64,000 nucleotides of DNA from CALCTE01 sp045585835 (GCA_045585835.1 JAZMZG010000009.1:1-64000); one strand, 5' to 3'; shown: positions 50,349 to 59,805, counted from the stretch's first letter. Program-made: numbers and translations. Notes: generated from the letters alone by a model not told the origin.

Positions 50349-50512
50349 CAGAAATCACCTTTCAATATACGTTACACGGCAAAACAAAGTCACAGTTGCC
50401 GTAACTGTTTACGATCATTATATCATACTTTTTTAAAAAAAGCAAGGGGAAAAGCTATGAATTTGTATACAGCCTTCGGTATGCCGTTTGTGTATTTTAT
50501 ATAAGGCGCGCA

Positions 50513-53275
50513 TCAGAACAGCGGGTAATCGCTTTTGTCGAAGAAAATGTGGTAGAGCAGATATATTGCATCTTTGGCGTTGGTTTCGCTGTCATCGTTA
50601 AAATCGCAGTCTTGGTATAAGGGATAATCTTCTTCATCGAAGAATATCGAGTAAAGCAGATATATTGCATCGCTTGCGGCAACGCCGCCATCGCCATTTA
50701 AATCTCCGGGGATAGCGTCAAAGCGTGCCCACTCGCAGTACAAATACGTATCCTTTAAATAATCTGCAGCAGCAGCGGGATCGTCAAGCAGGGCGCTGTC
50801 GAGCCTCGTGCCGTTTGCCCACCAACCTTCCGTGTCTTCAAAATATACGTTTTCGAGGTCCGAACAGAAGCCAAACGCAACGTAACCCATAGACTCAAGC
50901 CCCTTGCCAAGCGTTACTTCCTTAAGGCTCAAACAACAGAAAAACGCATGTTCGTTAATGTGCGTAAGACTGTCGGGAACGCTTACGCTTACAAGCTCCT
51001 CGCAAGATCCAAATGCGTAGCTTGCTATGGTCTTCGTTCCGCTCTTTATCTCGTATTCACCCGCCAATGCCGTATCCGCATCAATCAAATGATTGCCGAT
51101 ATACAGTACGCCGTTTTCCCAATTCGACTCGTTGTTGTAATACGCCGTATCAAAAAATGCGGTGTTGTCGATATACGTTACGCTGTCGGGAATGCTTATG
51201 CTTGAGAGCGCAGTGCATTGCCAAAACGCATCGCCGCCTATATACGTAAGCGTAGCGGGCAGGTCTGCGCTTTCAAGACTGTCACAAGCGTAAAACGCAA
51301 GGGCGCCGATATGCGTTAAGCCTTCCGTGAAGGTTATGCTTGTAAGACTGCCACAGTTTTGAAAAGCGATGCTGTCTATCGTCGTCACGCTTGAAGGAAT
51401 AGTTATACTTTCGAGCTCGCAGCTTCCGAACGCATTTGTTCCGATATACGTAACACCTTCGGGTATTACGCTTGATTTACAGCCCGCAATAAGAGTTTCC
51501 GTGTCGGTTTCGATAAGGCAGTTTCCGTCACTGCGGTATACGGGGTTATTTTCGCTCACACTTATGCTTACAAGAGATTTGCAGTTTGAAAACAGACCCG
51601 AGCCTATCGTCGTTGTGCTTGACGGAATGCTTACGCTTTCAAGCTTTTCGCAATATCTGAACGCATCGTCGCCGATATACGTAACACCTTCGGGAATAGT
51701 TATGCTTTCGATAAGCGAGCAATAATAAAACGCATCGTCGCCGATAGCCGTGACGGGATAGTCATCAAGCATTTTGGGAATTTCGACGTTGCCGTTTAAC
51801 ATCTCGCTTGCACTCGTTATCGTAGCTTCGCCGTAGCTTACCTCGTAAGTGTACAAAACGTCGCTGACGGCTCGTGTCCAAATGCTGTATGTGTACTCAT
51901 TTGTTAAATGGTGTGCCGCCATCAAGGAGTTTTCAAGCTCTAAAGAGGGAAGCTTTGTGTTGTAGGAAAACCAACTTTTTGCATTTTCGAAATATACGTC
52001 GGTAAGCTCGTCGCAGCCTCGAAATGCACAGTAGCCGATTTTCGTTACGCATTTGGGGATCGTTATGCTTTCAAGTCCCTTGCAACCGAAAAATCCGTAA
52101 TCTCCGATTGCCGTAACGCTTTCGTCCGTAGGAATAGTGCTTCCCTTACAGCTTGCGACGATCGTTTTCGTTTCTGTTTCGATAATGCAATTATTTGCGC
52201 TGTGATATACGGGGTTATTGGGGCTGACCATTATAACTTCAAGATTGGGGCAGAATGCAAATATACCGTGGCCGATGGACGTGACGCAGTCGGAGATGGT
52301 CACACTCGTTATGTCGTCACAATTCGAAAACGCATTATCGTCTATGGCTGTTACAGTATATCCGTCGAGCGTTACGGGGACGACTACGTCGCCGCTTATG
52401 CTCGAATCGACATAGGTTATCGTAGCCTCGTTTCCGTTTACTTCGTAGGTATACATTTCGATCAAGCACCAATCGTAGCTTTTATGAGTGTTGCTCAAAA
52501 ATTCTGCCGCAGTTTGTGAGTTTTCAAGGACTTCGGGCGAAATATCCGTGACACCCGTACGCCAATTCCCCGTATTTTCGAAATATACGTTTTCAAGGTC
52601 GTAGCAGCTGTTAAATGCCGATGAGCCGATAAACTCGACATTGGCGGGAATATTTATGCTCAAAAGCGACCAACAGTCGTAAAATGCGTTGCTTTCGATA
52701 CGCGTTATGCTGTCGGGGAGAGTGATGGTCACCATATCCATACAGCCGAAAAATGCGGAATTTCCGATAGTTGTAACGCTTTCATCAGTAGGTATCACGC
52801 TCGTATTGCAGCCCGAGATAAGCACGCCCGTATCGGTTTCGATAAGGCAGTTTCCGCTACTGTGATATACGGTGTTATCCTCGTCTACCGTTATGCTCGT
52901 AAGTTCGTTGCATTTTCTGAAAAGAGAGCCTTCGATAGACGTCGTGCTTGCGGGAATGCTTATGCTCGTCAAGGACTCACAGAATAGGAATGCTCCGTAA
53001 CCAATACTCTCTACGCCTTCGGGTATAATTATACTCGTTATACTCTCGCACCCCGAAAACGCTTCATAACCGATAGAGGTGACGGGATATCCGCCGAGCT
53101 CTTCGGGTACCGTAACCGCACCGCTTATCGCTTCGTCGACGGCGGTTATCGTAACCTCTTTATTGTTTATTTCGTAGGTATAATAGCCTTCGGATTCGGC
53201 GCTTGTAACGTAATTAAACGGCGCAAGTGTTGCTATAAGACATATTGACAAAAGAAAAGTCAAAATTCTTTTCAT
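50513..53275 (-). CDS. Secreted leucine-rich-repeat (BspA-type) protein with dockerin module
   Basis: 920 residues, ATG at 53275 with TAAGGAGCGATAACG ahead. Signal peptide (1-26). Then more than 20 LRR_5/BspA repeats of the form IGDDAFYYCSLIESITIPEGVTY, arranged in about three blocks, each opened by a short YTYEVNxxEATIT strand pair and G(Y)PVTAIG. The last 70 residues are a two-repeat dockerin-like module (GDLNGDGGVAASDAIYLLYS and DFNDDSETNAKDAIYLLYH). Likely a surface binding or adhesion protein attached through the dockerin. Confidence 0.9.
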   Translation of the reverse strand: MKRILTFLLSICLIATLAPFNYVTSAESEGYYTYEINNKEVTITAVDEAISGAVTVPEELGGYPVTSIGYEAFSGCESITSIIIPEGVESIGYGAFLFCESLTSISIPASTTSIEGSLFRKCNELTSITVDEDNTVYHSSGNCLIETDTGVLISGCNTSVIPTDESVTTIGNSAFFGCMDMVTITLPDSITRIESNAFYDCWSLLSINIPANVEFIGSSAFNSCYDLENVYFENTGNWRTGVTDISPEVLENSQTAAEFLSNTHKSYDWCLIEMYTYEVNGNEATITYVDSSISGDVVVPVTLDGYTVTAIDDNAFSNCDDITSVTISDCVTSIGHGIFAFCPNLEVIMVSPNNPVYHSANNCIIETETKTIVASCKGSTIPTDESVTAIGDYGFFGCKGLESITIPKCVTKIGYCAFRGCDELTDVYFENAKSWFSYNTKLPSLELENSLMAAHHLTNEYTYSIWTRAVSDVLYTYEVSYGEATITSASEMLNGNVEIPKMLDDYPVTAIGDDAFYYCSLIESITIPEGVTYIGDDAFRYCEKLESVSIPSSTTTIGSGLFSNCKSLVSISVSENNPVYRSDGNCLIETDTETLIAGCKSSVIPEGVTYIGTNAFGSCELESITIPSSVTTIDSIAFQNCGSLTSITFTEGLTHIGALAFYACDSLESADLPATLTYIGGDAFWQCTALSSISIPDSVTYIDNTAFFDTAYYNNESNWENGVLYIGNHLIDADTALAGEYEIKSGTKTIASYAFGSCEELVSVSVPDSLTHINEHAFFCCLSLKEVTLGKGLESMGYVAFGFCSDLENVYFEDTEGWWANGTRLDSALLDDPAAAADYLKDTYLYCEWARFDAIPGDLNGDGGVAASDAIYLLYSIFFDEEDYPLYQDCDFNDDSETNAKDAIYLLYHIFFDKSDYPLF

Positions 53276-53355
53276 CGTTATCGCTCCTTAATTTTTTCCG
53301 TATTATTATGTTATCATAAAAAAACCGTTTTCGCAAGTCCCTATCATATGCAAAA

Positions 53356-53384
53356 GACCGTCCCCGACAAAAGCGGGGACGGTC
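53356..53384 (-). terminator. Terminator of the EF-G-like gene
   Basis: 11-bp stem GACCGTCCCCG at 53356-53366 with 53374-53384; T-runs on both strands. Confidence 0.9.
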
Positions 53385-53396
53385 AACGTTTTTTGA

Positions 53397-55460
53397 TTAT
53401 TCTGCTTTCTTGGGAGCTTGCTCAATTATCTTTTGCATTACGGGAGCGGGCGCTTCTTCGTAATGGTCGAAATCAAGCGAATATGTTGCAAGACCTTGGC
53501 TTATTGCACGCAAGTTTACGGCAAAGTCGAGCATTTCCGACATAGGTACGTCTGCTTCGATATAGGTGTAGCCGGGACGGTTTTCAACGTGATTCATACC
53601 GTTGATTCTGCCTCTGCGCTTATTAAGATCGCCGTTTATGTCGCCCATAAGCGAGTCGGGCGTCGTCACAACGAGTCTTCCTATAGGCTCTAAAATCACG
53701 GGTGCGGCTTGGGGAAGACCCGCCTTATACGCTTCGCGTGCGGCAAGCTTGAAGGACATTTCCGAGGAGTCAACGTCGTGATATGAGCCGTCGTAGAGGT
53801 TTGCGTGGAGCTTAACTACGGGATAGCCCGCAAGTATACCCTCCTTCATACATTCCTCAAGGCCCTTTTGAACTGCGGGATGGAAGCTCTTGGGAACGGA
53901 GCCGCCGACGGTTGACTCGGTAAAGGTGAGTCCGTCTTCTTCGCCGGGCTTGAATTCGATCCACACGTCACCGTACTGTCCGTGTCCGCCGGACTGCTTC
54001 TTATATTTACCCTGTACCTTTACGGGCTTTCTGATGGTCTCTCTGTAAGCTATCTTGGGAGCGACCAAATCGACTTGCGTCGAATATTTGCTCTTTAGTT
54101 TTGCAACCACTATGTCAAGATGCGTGTTGCCCATACCGTAAATGAGCATCTGCTTTGTCTCGGCGTTGTTTTCGTAGCGGAGCGTGCGGTCTTCCTCAAG
54201 GAGTTTCGAAATACCGCCCGATATCTTATCCTCGTCGCCCTTTGCCTTGGGAACGATAGCCATATACGAATACGGCTTTGCAAATTCGATCTCTCTGTAT
54301 TTAACGGGAGTCGTGAGATAGTACGTTTCATTGGTTTCCGCATCGGAAAGCTTCGTGGTTACGCCGATGTCACCGCATACGAGCTCGTCTACCTCCGTTT
54401 GCTTTTTGCCCGTCACAACGTAGATGTGAGCAAATTTTTCGCCGTGACCGTCGGTGGAGCTCTTTAAGGTCATATCTCTCTTTAATGTTCCGCTCATCAC
54501 CTTAAAGAAGGTCATTCTTCCCACGAAGGGGTCAACTACGGACTTAAATACGAACACGGAGGGGTCGCCGCTTTCGGAAAGCGTTACGTCCTCACCCTCG
54601 CTTGTAAGCTCAGCTCTGTCAAGAGGAGAGGGGAAGAAGTGCTTTATATGGTAGCAAAGTGAGGATATAGCCTGAAGGCGAAGCGCCGCACCCGACATAA
54701 CGGGAACGATGGTGCCGTCAAGTATGCCCTTTGACAAAGCCGCTATGGACTCTTCAAACGTGAATCTTTCGCCCGCAAAGAATTTTTCCATCATCTCGTC
54801 GGAGGTGCCCGCAAGAGATTCTGCAATCATTTCCGCATACATAGCCGCATCGGCTTCAGCTTCTGCGGGAAATTCGACTTCGCTTGATGCGCCCGTCTTT
54901 GCATCGTATACGAATGCCTTGTGCTCAAGAAGGTCCGCATAAGCTACGACCTTGCTGTCAACGATAAGGGGAACGAGTACGGGGCAGACGCTCACGCCGA
55001 ATTTTTCGCGGAGCTTGTTAAATGTCTTTTTGAAGTTTGCGTTTTCATCGTCAACCTTATTTACGAATATTGCCTTGGGAATACCCGCATCGGTTGCCTT
55101 TTGCCAAGCGATATCCATACCCGCACGCACACCGTCACGGCTGTTTGCATCGGCAAGTATAAGTGCGATATCCGCCACGCGAAGCGCTTGGTCGACTTCG
55201 CCTTCGAAATCCGCAAAGCCGGGGGCGTCGATAAGATTTATCTTTATCTCTTTCCACTGTACGGGAGCTATCGAAGCAGAAATCGAAAACTTACGCTTGA
55301 TCTCCTCGGGATCATAGTCGCACACGGTATTGCCGTCTGCCGTTTTGCCGAAGCGGTCTGTTGTACCGGACAAATAAAGCATAGCTTCCGCAAGAGTGGT
55401 CTTACCGTTTCCGCTGTGTCCGATGAGTGCAATATTGCGAATGTTTTTCGTTTCTGTCAT
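53397..55460 (-). CDS. Elongation factor G-like translational GTPase
   Basis: 687 residues, ATG at 55460 with AAGGAGATAAGACCC ahead. GTPase motifs: G1 GHSGNGKTT (canonical EF-G has GHIDHGKT), G3 DAPGFADF, G4 NKVDDENAN; domains II-V follow (GHGQYGDVWIEFKPG, PVILEPIGRLVVTTPDS, NKRRGRINGMNHVENRPG). The altered G1 marks the EF-G-like (FusA2-type) subfamily, whose members may act in ribosome recycling or stress and not as the main translocase. Another fusA must exist elsewhere. Confidence 0.92.
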   Translation of the reverse strand: MTETKNIRNIALIGHSGNGKTTLAEAMLYLSGTTDRFGKTADGNTVCDYDPEEIKRKFSISASIAPVQWKEIKINLIDAPGFADFEGEVDQALRVADIALILADANSRDGVRAGMDIAWQKATDAGIPKAIFVNKVDDENANFKKTFNKLREKFGVSVCPVLVPLIVDSKVVAYADLLEHKAFVYDAKTGASSEVEFPAEAEADAAMYAEMIAESLAGTSDEMMEKFFAGERFTFEESIAALSKGILDGTIVPVMSGAALRLQAISSLCYHIKHFFPSPLDRAELTSEGEDVTLSESGDPSVFVFKSVVDPFVGRMTFFKVMSGTLKRDMTLKSSTDGHGEKFAHIYVVTGKKQTEVDELVCGDIGVTTKLSDAETNETYYLTTPVKYREIEFAKPYSYMAIVPKAKGDEDKISGGISKLLEEDRTLRYENNAETKQMLIYGMGNTHLDIVVAKLKSKYSTQVDLVAPKIAYRETIRKPVKVQGKYKKQSGGHGQYGDVWIEFKPGEEDGLTFTESTVGGSVPKSFHPAVQKGLEECMKEGILAGYPVVKLHANLYDGSYHDVDSSEMSFKLAAREAYKAGLPQAAPVILEPIGRLVVTTPDSLMGDINGDLNKRRGRINGMNHVENRPGYTYIEADVPMSEMLDFAVNLRAISQGLATYSLDFDHYEEAPAPVMQKIIEQAPKKAE

Positions 55461-55494
55461 GGGTCTTATCTCCTTATCTAAATGATCGTTTTAA

Positions 55495-55548
55495 TAATCG
55501 CTCGCGATTACATACATATATTTTATACCAAAAGAAACAAAATTTCAA
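55495..55548 (-). promoter_or_regulatory. Promoter and leader hairpin of the EF-G-like gene
   Basis: Minus strand: TTGAAA (55543-55548), 17-base spacer, TAAAAT (55520-55525). In the leader, TAATCG at 55495-55500 pairs with 55505-55510. Confidence 0.7.
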
Positions 55549-55672
55549 TAGGAAATTTGATTATTTTTACAACAAAATCAACTTTTTTTGCTTACCTTTT
55601 GTGCAAAATTCACATATTGATTAAATATTTTTTGTGCAAAGGAAAAATTTGTAAAAGTATTTCGACAAAAAA

Positions 55673-55712
55673 CGAACAAAAGTTTGACATTTGCGAAAAA
55701 GTGTGGTATATT
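55673..55712 (+). promoter_or_regulatory. lexA promoter with overlapping LexA box
   Basis: TTGACA at 55684-55689, 17-base spacer, TATATT at 55707-55712. CGAACAAAAGTTTG at 55673-55686 is a near-palindrome close to the Gram-positive LexA box (CGAAC-N4-GTTCG) and overlaps the -35, so LexA should repress its own gene. Confidence 0.8.
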
Positions 55713-55748
55713 GTACTTGGTAAGCAGAATTTGTTAGGAGAAAAGGCT

Positions 55749-56363
55749 ATGCGTAATACCGACATAAAGCTCGAAGAGGTTTTTGAATTCATAAAGAAAA
55801 GCCGTGAAAAGACGGGCTATGCTCCCTCGGTCAGAGATATAAGAGATGCGGTGGGCATTAAGTCCACCTCCACAGTCCACGCCTATATCGAAAGGCTTAT
55901 AAAGGATGGCAGACTCATCAAGGACGACGGAAAGAGTCGCAGCCTTCGTGTAGGAACGGACGATGCAGACGACGCAGGCGGCACCCTAAAAGTACCGCTT
56001 CTCGGAAAAGTTGCCGCCGGCGTACCGATAACCGCCGTGGAAAACCGCGACGGATTCGTTGAATTTGCGCCTACCCGTACGGGTGTGAGAAATGACGAGC
56101 TTTTTGCGCTGAAGATACAGGGCGAGAGTATGATCGAAGCGGGAATAATGGACGGCGACTATATCATCGTAAAAAGCACACCCGTTGCCGAAAACGGCAA
56201 GATAGTCGTTGCACTAATCGACGACGAAGCGACCTGCAAGAGACTTTTCGTTGAAGACGGCCATATAAGGCTTCAGCCCGAAAATTCAGCTATGGAGCCC
56301 ATAATCGTTGACGAAGTCAGAATTTTGGGCGAGGTCATCGCTTGCGTAAGGCACTATTTTTAA
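55749..56363 (+). CDS. lexA: LexA repressor
   Basis: 204 residues, ATG at 55749 with AGGAGAAAAGGCT ahead. N-terminal winged helix (about 1-65: YAPSVRDIRDAVGIKSTSTV). Self-cleavage site Ala90-Gly91 in KVAAGVP, catalytic Ser127 in QGESMIEAG and Lys164 in DDEATCKR. Represses the SOS regulon and is cut when RecA filaments form. Confidence 0.95.
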   Translation: MRNTDIKLEEVFEFIKKSREKTGYAPSVRDIRDAVGIKSTSTVHAYIERLIKDGRLIKDDGKSRSLRVGTDDADDAGGTLKVPLLGKVAAGVPITAVENRDGFVEFAPTRTGVRNDELFALKIQGESMIEAGIMDGDYIIVKSTPVAENGKIVVALIDDEATCKRLFVEDGHIRLQPENSAMEPIIVDEVRILGEVIACVRHYF

Positions 56364-56377
56364 CGTAGGTGTAAGAA

Positions 56378-56926
56378 GTGAATTTTGAAGACGTAAAGGT
56401 TATAAAAAGTGCAAGGAAAAGCTTTTGTCTTGAGATATCGCCACGGCTTGAGGTGATTTTGCGAGCGCCCCGCACGGCGACAAGTATGAGTATAAGGGCG
56501 TTTTTCGACGGCAAGGCGAAGTGGCTTGATGAGCACCTTCGGATAATGGAAAATCGAATAAAAGAGACGCCGCGCGAAGAAAAGCTCTCGGAAGAAGAAA
56601 TACGAAGGCTCAAAGCCGAAGCAAAAGAAGTGATAGGCGAGAGGGTAAAGCATTTTGCGGATATAATGGGTGTGCGTTACGGTAAGGTGACGGTGAGAAA
56701 GCAAAAAACGAGATGGGGCAGCTGCAGTGCAAAGGGAAATTTGAACTTCAACTGCCTTCTTCTTTTATTCCCGTCGGAGATAGTCGATTACGTCGTAGTG
56801 CACGAGCTGTGCCACGTAAAGTATATGAATCATTCGCAGAAATTTTGGGCAGAGGTGGAAAAATTTTTGCCCGATTATAAACGCCGCCGAGCACTGCTGA
56901 AAAAATGTAAAACGGATATGATATAA
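56378..56926 (+). CDS. YgjP-like metallopeptidase (DUF45)
   Basis: 182 residues, GTG at 56378 in AGGTGTAAGAA context, 14 bases after lexA. RWGSCSAKGNLNFN and VVHELCHVKYMNHSQKFW supply the HExxH-like zinc site (HELCH) and third ligand of the YgjP/WLM-type family. Role unknown in most bacteria. Probable operon with lexA, so it may be SOS-linked. Confidence 0.9.
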   Translation: MNFEDVKVIKSARKSFCLEISPRLEVILRAPRTATSMSIRAFFDGKAKWLDEHLRIMENRIKETPREEKLSEEEIRRLKAEAKEVIGERVKHFADIMGVRYGKVTVRKQKTRWGSCSAKGNLNFNCLLLLFPSEIVDYVVVHELCHVKYMNHSQKFWAEVEKFLPDYKRRRALLKKCKTDMI

Positions 56927-56928
56927 TA

Positions 56929-56960
56929 AGGGATTTGCGATGTAAAATTTGCAAATCCCT
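56929..56960 (+). terminator. Terminator after the YgjP-like gene
   Basis: AGGGATTTGC at 56929-56938 pairs with 56951-56960, 12-base loop, followed by CGTTTAT. The T-run is short. Confidence 0.65.
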
Positions 56961-56970
56961 CGTTTATCCA

Positions 56971-56999
56971 TTGACTTTAATTACGGCGTTTGATATAAT
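56971..56999 (+). promoter_or_regulatory. Promoter of the SGNH-dockerin gene
   Basis: TTGACT at 56971-56976, 17-base spacer, TATAAT at 56994-56999; 44 bases ahead of the start. Confidence 0.85.
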
Positions 57000-57042
57000 G
57001 CAAACAGTTGTATTTATATTTTTTGAAAGGATTTTATACAAA

Positions 57043-59442
57043 ATGACTAAAAGATTACTTGCTCTCGCTGTTGCTGCGATAATGCTCATCGCATGCTTTT
57101 CGTTTACGGCGGCGGCAGAGGCCGAGACGTTTGAGATAGTTTCGGCTGCTATCGATACCGATAAATTCGCGGTAAGGTTTGAATTTTCGGAGCCGGTGCA
57201 CATATTCAGCACCTCACACATTTGGTTCTGCACAAGACCTTCACCCGCAGGTGACGTTAAGGATAATGGCAACATCGTCGGACACGACCAATACGGCGTC
57301 AATGGTGTGGAATACGTAGACTCTACGGTTGTTTCCGGCTATGAATACTCCGACACTGTAGTTATCACCTTTAAAAAGCCCGTTGACATAAGCGACTTCT
57401 TGTTTACGAAAGATCTTGCCGCAACTGCCGCACAGGCGGGCGTAAGATTCGTTGAATACAGCTACGTTACCGAGCACGGAAACAACGGTACGGTCGCGCC
57501 CAACGTTATCAGAACGGCTGACAATAAGGAGCTTAAATCAAACTTCATCAGAGGAAACGACGTGGATATCTGCTGGGTACCCACGGTAGCGTGGTACGAC
57601 GTCATGAATTCGATACCTACTTGGAACTACCTTACAACAGAGTACACTTATGATGTGACGATGGATATAATCGAACCCGAGGTTTCCCTTATCAATACCA
57701 TTGACGCGGCAAGCGGCAAGCTCGAATTCACCTTTACTCAAAACGTAAAGCTTCAGGAGGGATATAAAATGAGCGTCGACGGCACGGAGTCTGTTTCCGT
57801 GGTTTCCGCGGGTGCAGGCGAATACGGCGCGTCGTATATTGCGGATTTCGCAACCGACGTTTCTGATGCAACCCAATATTCCATTCCTGCAGAGATGTTC
57901 ACGACCGATTCGAATATAGGACTCGGTGACACGAAAAACGGACTTATCGCAGACTATCCGCTTCCTTCGTACGATGATATTTCCGATAAGTTCGAAGCGG
58001 GCAAAAAATACAGCTTTATGAATACGGACACGGGCAGAATGCTCACCGTAGACGGAGAAACGAGCTTCAAGCTCGAATACTACGAGTCTGTGAACAAATA
58101 CGCTCTCGTAGACGCAAACGGCAAGTACATCAATCTTCAGACTATGACGGCGCAGGATGCAAGATACGTATTCGATATCGTTTTGAATAACGAATACGAG
58201 CGCTATCAGCTTGTTGCGCAAAACGGTATGGTGCTTCTTGATAACGATACGGGCGACACGAATGCGGCGGCGATCGCTTACGCAGAATACGGCACGAACA
58301 CAATAGAGACGGGTTGGTATATGACCAAAGAAGGCGACGTGCTTCCCAAGAAGTTCGTATGCATCGGTGACTCCATTACTTGCGGAGTAACCCCCGAGAC
58401 GGCTACCGTTAAGCCCGGCTACAGAAAAGAGCTTTCCGAGATGCTCCTTGAAGAATACGGTAGAGTCGTATTCGTGGGCAACTTAAAGCACGTAAGAGGC
58501 GGCAACACGACCTCTATTGACAATACTCTCGTAACCGACGGCTTCTTATACAGACACGAGGGACATAGCGGTTGGGTAATTGAAGGCGGTCACTATCCCG
58601 AAGCGGCTGCCCCCGATAACAACAGAGGTATTGCAGATCTTCGTGAAGGATTGCAGACCAAGTACGCACCCGACGTATTCTTTATGATGATAGGCATCAA
58701 CGATATCGGTGGTATGTCAGCGTACGGCGGCGGTGAAAATGAGATAAACATTATTGCAGACCGTTGGGAAACGCTTGTAAGAAATATTCTTGCGGATCTT
58801 CCCGAGGACGGAATTCTCTGCGGTGCAACCCTAACACCCCGCTCAAACGGCAGTACGTGGCTCACAACCGGCAACATCGGTCTTGAAATGCTTAACGAAA
58901 AATATACGGCTATCATTGAAGAGATCAACGCAGAGGGCGATGAAAGACTTGTTAAGGCGGATAACTACACCTACGTTAAGAACGCAGGACCTACAGCGGT
59001 TTCCACCGATACGGTCCATTTGATGTCCTCGGGCTTCACGGCACTTGCAAACAGCTACTTCGATACTTATACTAATGCTGTTGCTAATGCCGCAACGGAG
59101 ATACCCGGTGATTTGGACGACAATGGTCAGGTAAATGCAAAGGACGCAATCTACTTGCTCTATAATATATTCTTTAATGACAGCGGTGACTACCCGATAT
59201 CAGCAGACCGTGACGTAAACAGCGACGGGGCGGTCAACGCAAAGGACGCAATTTATTTGCTTTACAACATATTCTTCAATGACAACGGCGACTACCCCCT
59301 TTATCCCGATTCAAGCATTGAAGGCGGAAGCGGAAGCGAAGGCGAAAGCGGAAGTGAAGGCGGAAGTGAAGGCGGAAGCGAAGGCGGAAGCGAAGGCGGA
59401 AGCGAAAACAACGGAGACGACGAGTATACGGGAAATTATTGA
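57043..59442 (+). CDS. Secreted SGNH/GDSL hydrolase with dockerin and Gly-Ser-Glu tail
   Basis: 799 residues from the ATG at 57043 (GAAAGGA ahead). Signal peptide ends near AAAEAET. An N-terminal beta-rich region (30-290) and a small insert (about 305-400) precede the SGNH domain: FVCIGDSITCGVTPE (Ser in GDS), MIGINDIGG (Asn block III) and DTVHLMSSGF (Asp-x-x-His block V). It is probably an esterase removing acyl groups from polysaccharide. Next comes the two-repeat dockerin module (GDLDDNGQVNAKDAIYLLYN), unusually followed by a tail of GSEG repeats (DNA 59331-59406) and DDEYTGNY. Confidence 0.9.
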   Translation: MTKRLLALAVAAIMLIACFSFTAAAEAETFEIVSAAIDTDKFAVRFEFSEPVHIFSTSHIWFCTRPSPAGDVKDNGNIVGHDQYGVNGVEYVDSTVVSGYEYSDTVVITFKKPVDISDFLFTKDLAATAAQAGVRFVEYSYVTEHGNNGTVAPNVIRTADNKELKSNFIRGNDVDICWVPTVAWYDVMNSIPTWNYLTTEYTYDVTMDIIEPEVSLINTIDAASGKLEFTFTQNVKLQEGYKMSVDGTESVSVVSAGAGEYGASYIADFATDVSDATQYSIPAEMFTTDSNIGLGDTKNGLIADYPLPSYDDISDKFEAGKKYSFMNTDTGRMLTVDGETSFKLEYYESVNKYALVDANGKYINLQTMTAQDARYVFDIVLNNEYERYQLVAQNGMVLLDNDTGDTNAAAIAYAEYGTNTIETGWYMTKEGDVLPKKFVCIGDSITCGVTPETATVKPGYRKELSEMLLEEYGRVVFVGNLKHVRGGNTTSIDNTLVTDGFLYRHEGHSGWVIEGGHYPEAAAPDNNRGIADLREGLQTKYAPDVFFMMIGINDIGGMSAYGGGENEINIIADRWETLVRNILADLPEDGILCGATLTPRSNGSTWLTTGNIGLEMLNEKYTAIIEEINAEGDERLVKADNYTYVKNAGPTAVSTDTVHLMSSGFTALANSYFDTYTNAVANAATEIPGDLDDNGQVNAKDAIYLLYNIFFNDSGDYPISADRDVNSDGAVNAKDAIYLLYNIFFNDNGDYPLYPDSSIEGGSGSEGESGSEGGSEGGSEGGSEGGSENNGDDEYTGNY
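59331..59406 (+). repeat. Tandem 12-bp GGSE-coding repeats
   Basis: Units close to GGCGGAAGCGAA encode GGSE repeats at the C-terminus of the SGNH protein. Likely to vary in copy number. Confidence 0.8.
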
Positions 59443-59450
59443 GATAATCA

Positions 59451-59481
59451 AAAAGACCGCGAACGGTGTTCGCGGTCTTTT
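59451..59481. terminator. Terminator after the SGNH-dockerin gene
   Basis: 14-bp stem, 59451-59464 with 59468-59481, loop GGT, followed by TT. Confidence 0.92.
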
Positions 59482-59531
59482 TTAGGCATTAGGCATTATG
59501 GGCGGCCGTTGGCTGCCTCTTTTTGCTGTAT

Positions 59532-59693
59532 TTACATTCTTTTCTTCAACAGCTCAAGCGAGATAAAACCCGCAAATCTGAAAAGGGAATCCGCCAAGAC
59601 CTCTTTTACGCTTTTATTACTTTTTTGGGCAACGTTTTCATAGAATTTATAGAGATATTCGTCAAGCTCAAGCTCGGTTTTTCTTTTATCCAT
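59532..59693 (-). CDS. 53-residue protein, ribbon-helix-helix-like
   Basis: ATG at 59693 with TTCGGAGGAAATCT ahead, an excellent ribosome site that supports a real gene despite its size. MDKRKTELELDEYLYKFYENVAQKSNKSVKEVLADSL has a short strand then two helices, the CopG/Arc ribbon-helix-helix plan, followed by a hydrophobic C-terminus. Could be a small DNA-binding protein; no antitoxin or toxin partner is next to it. Confidence 0.65.
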   Translation of the reverse strand: MDKRKTELELDEYLYKFYENVAQKSNKSVKEVLADSLFRFAGFISLELLKKRM

Positions 59694-59776
59694 AGATTTC
59701 CTCCGAAAAATAAATGCTTTTAGGGATATTATTCGCAAAAAGCCGGCTATTTTATACAGAAATTTTATCCTATATC

Positions 59777-59805
59777 TTGCACTTTGGAAAGCTTTGGTAT
59801 ATAAT
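59777..59805 (+). promoter_or_regulatory. Promoter of the hprK operon
   Basis: TTGCAC at 59777-59782, 17-base spacer, TATAAT at 59800-59805. Confidence 0.82.

Noticed and set aside
55482..55748. Upstream extension of lexA
   Set aside because: The frame is open but contains the lexA promoter and LexA box; LexA homology begins at 55749.
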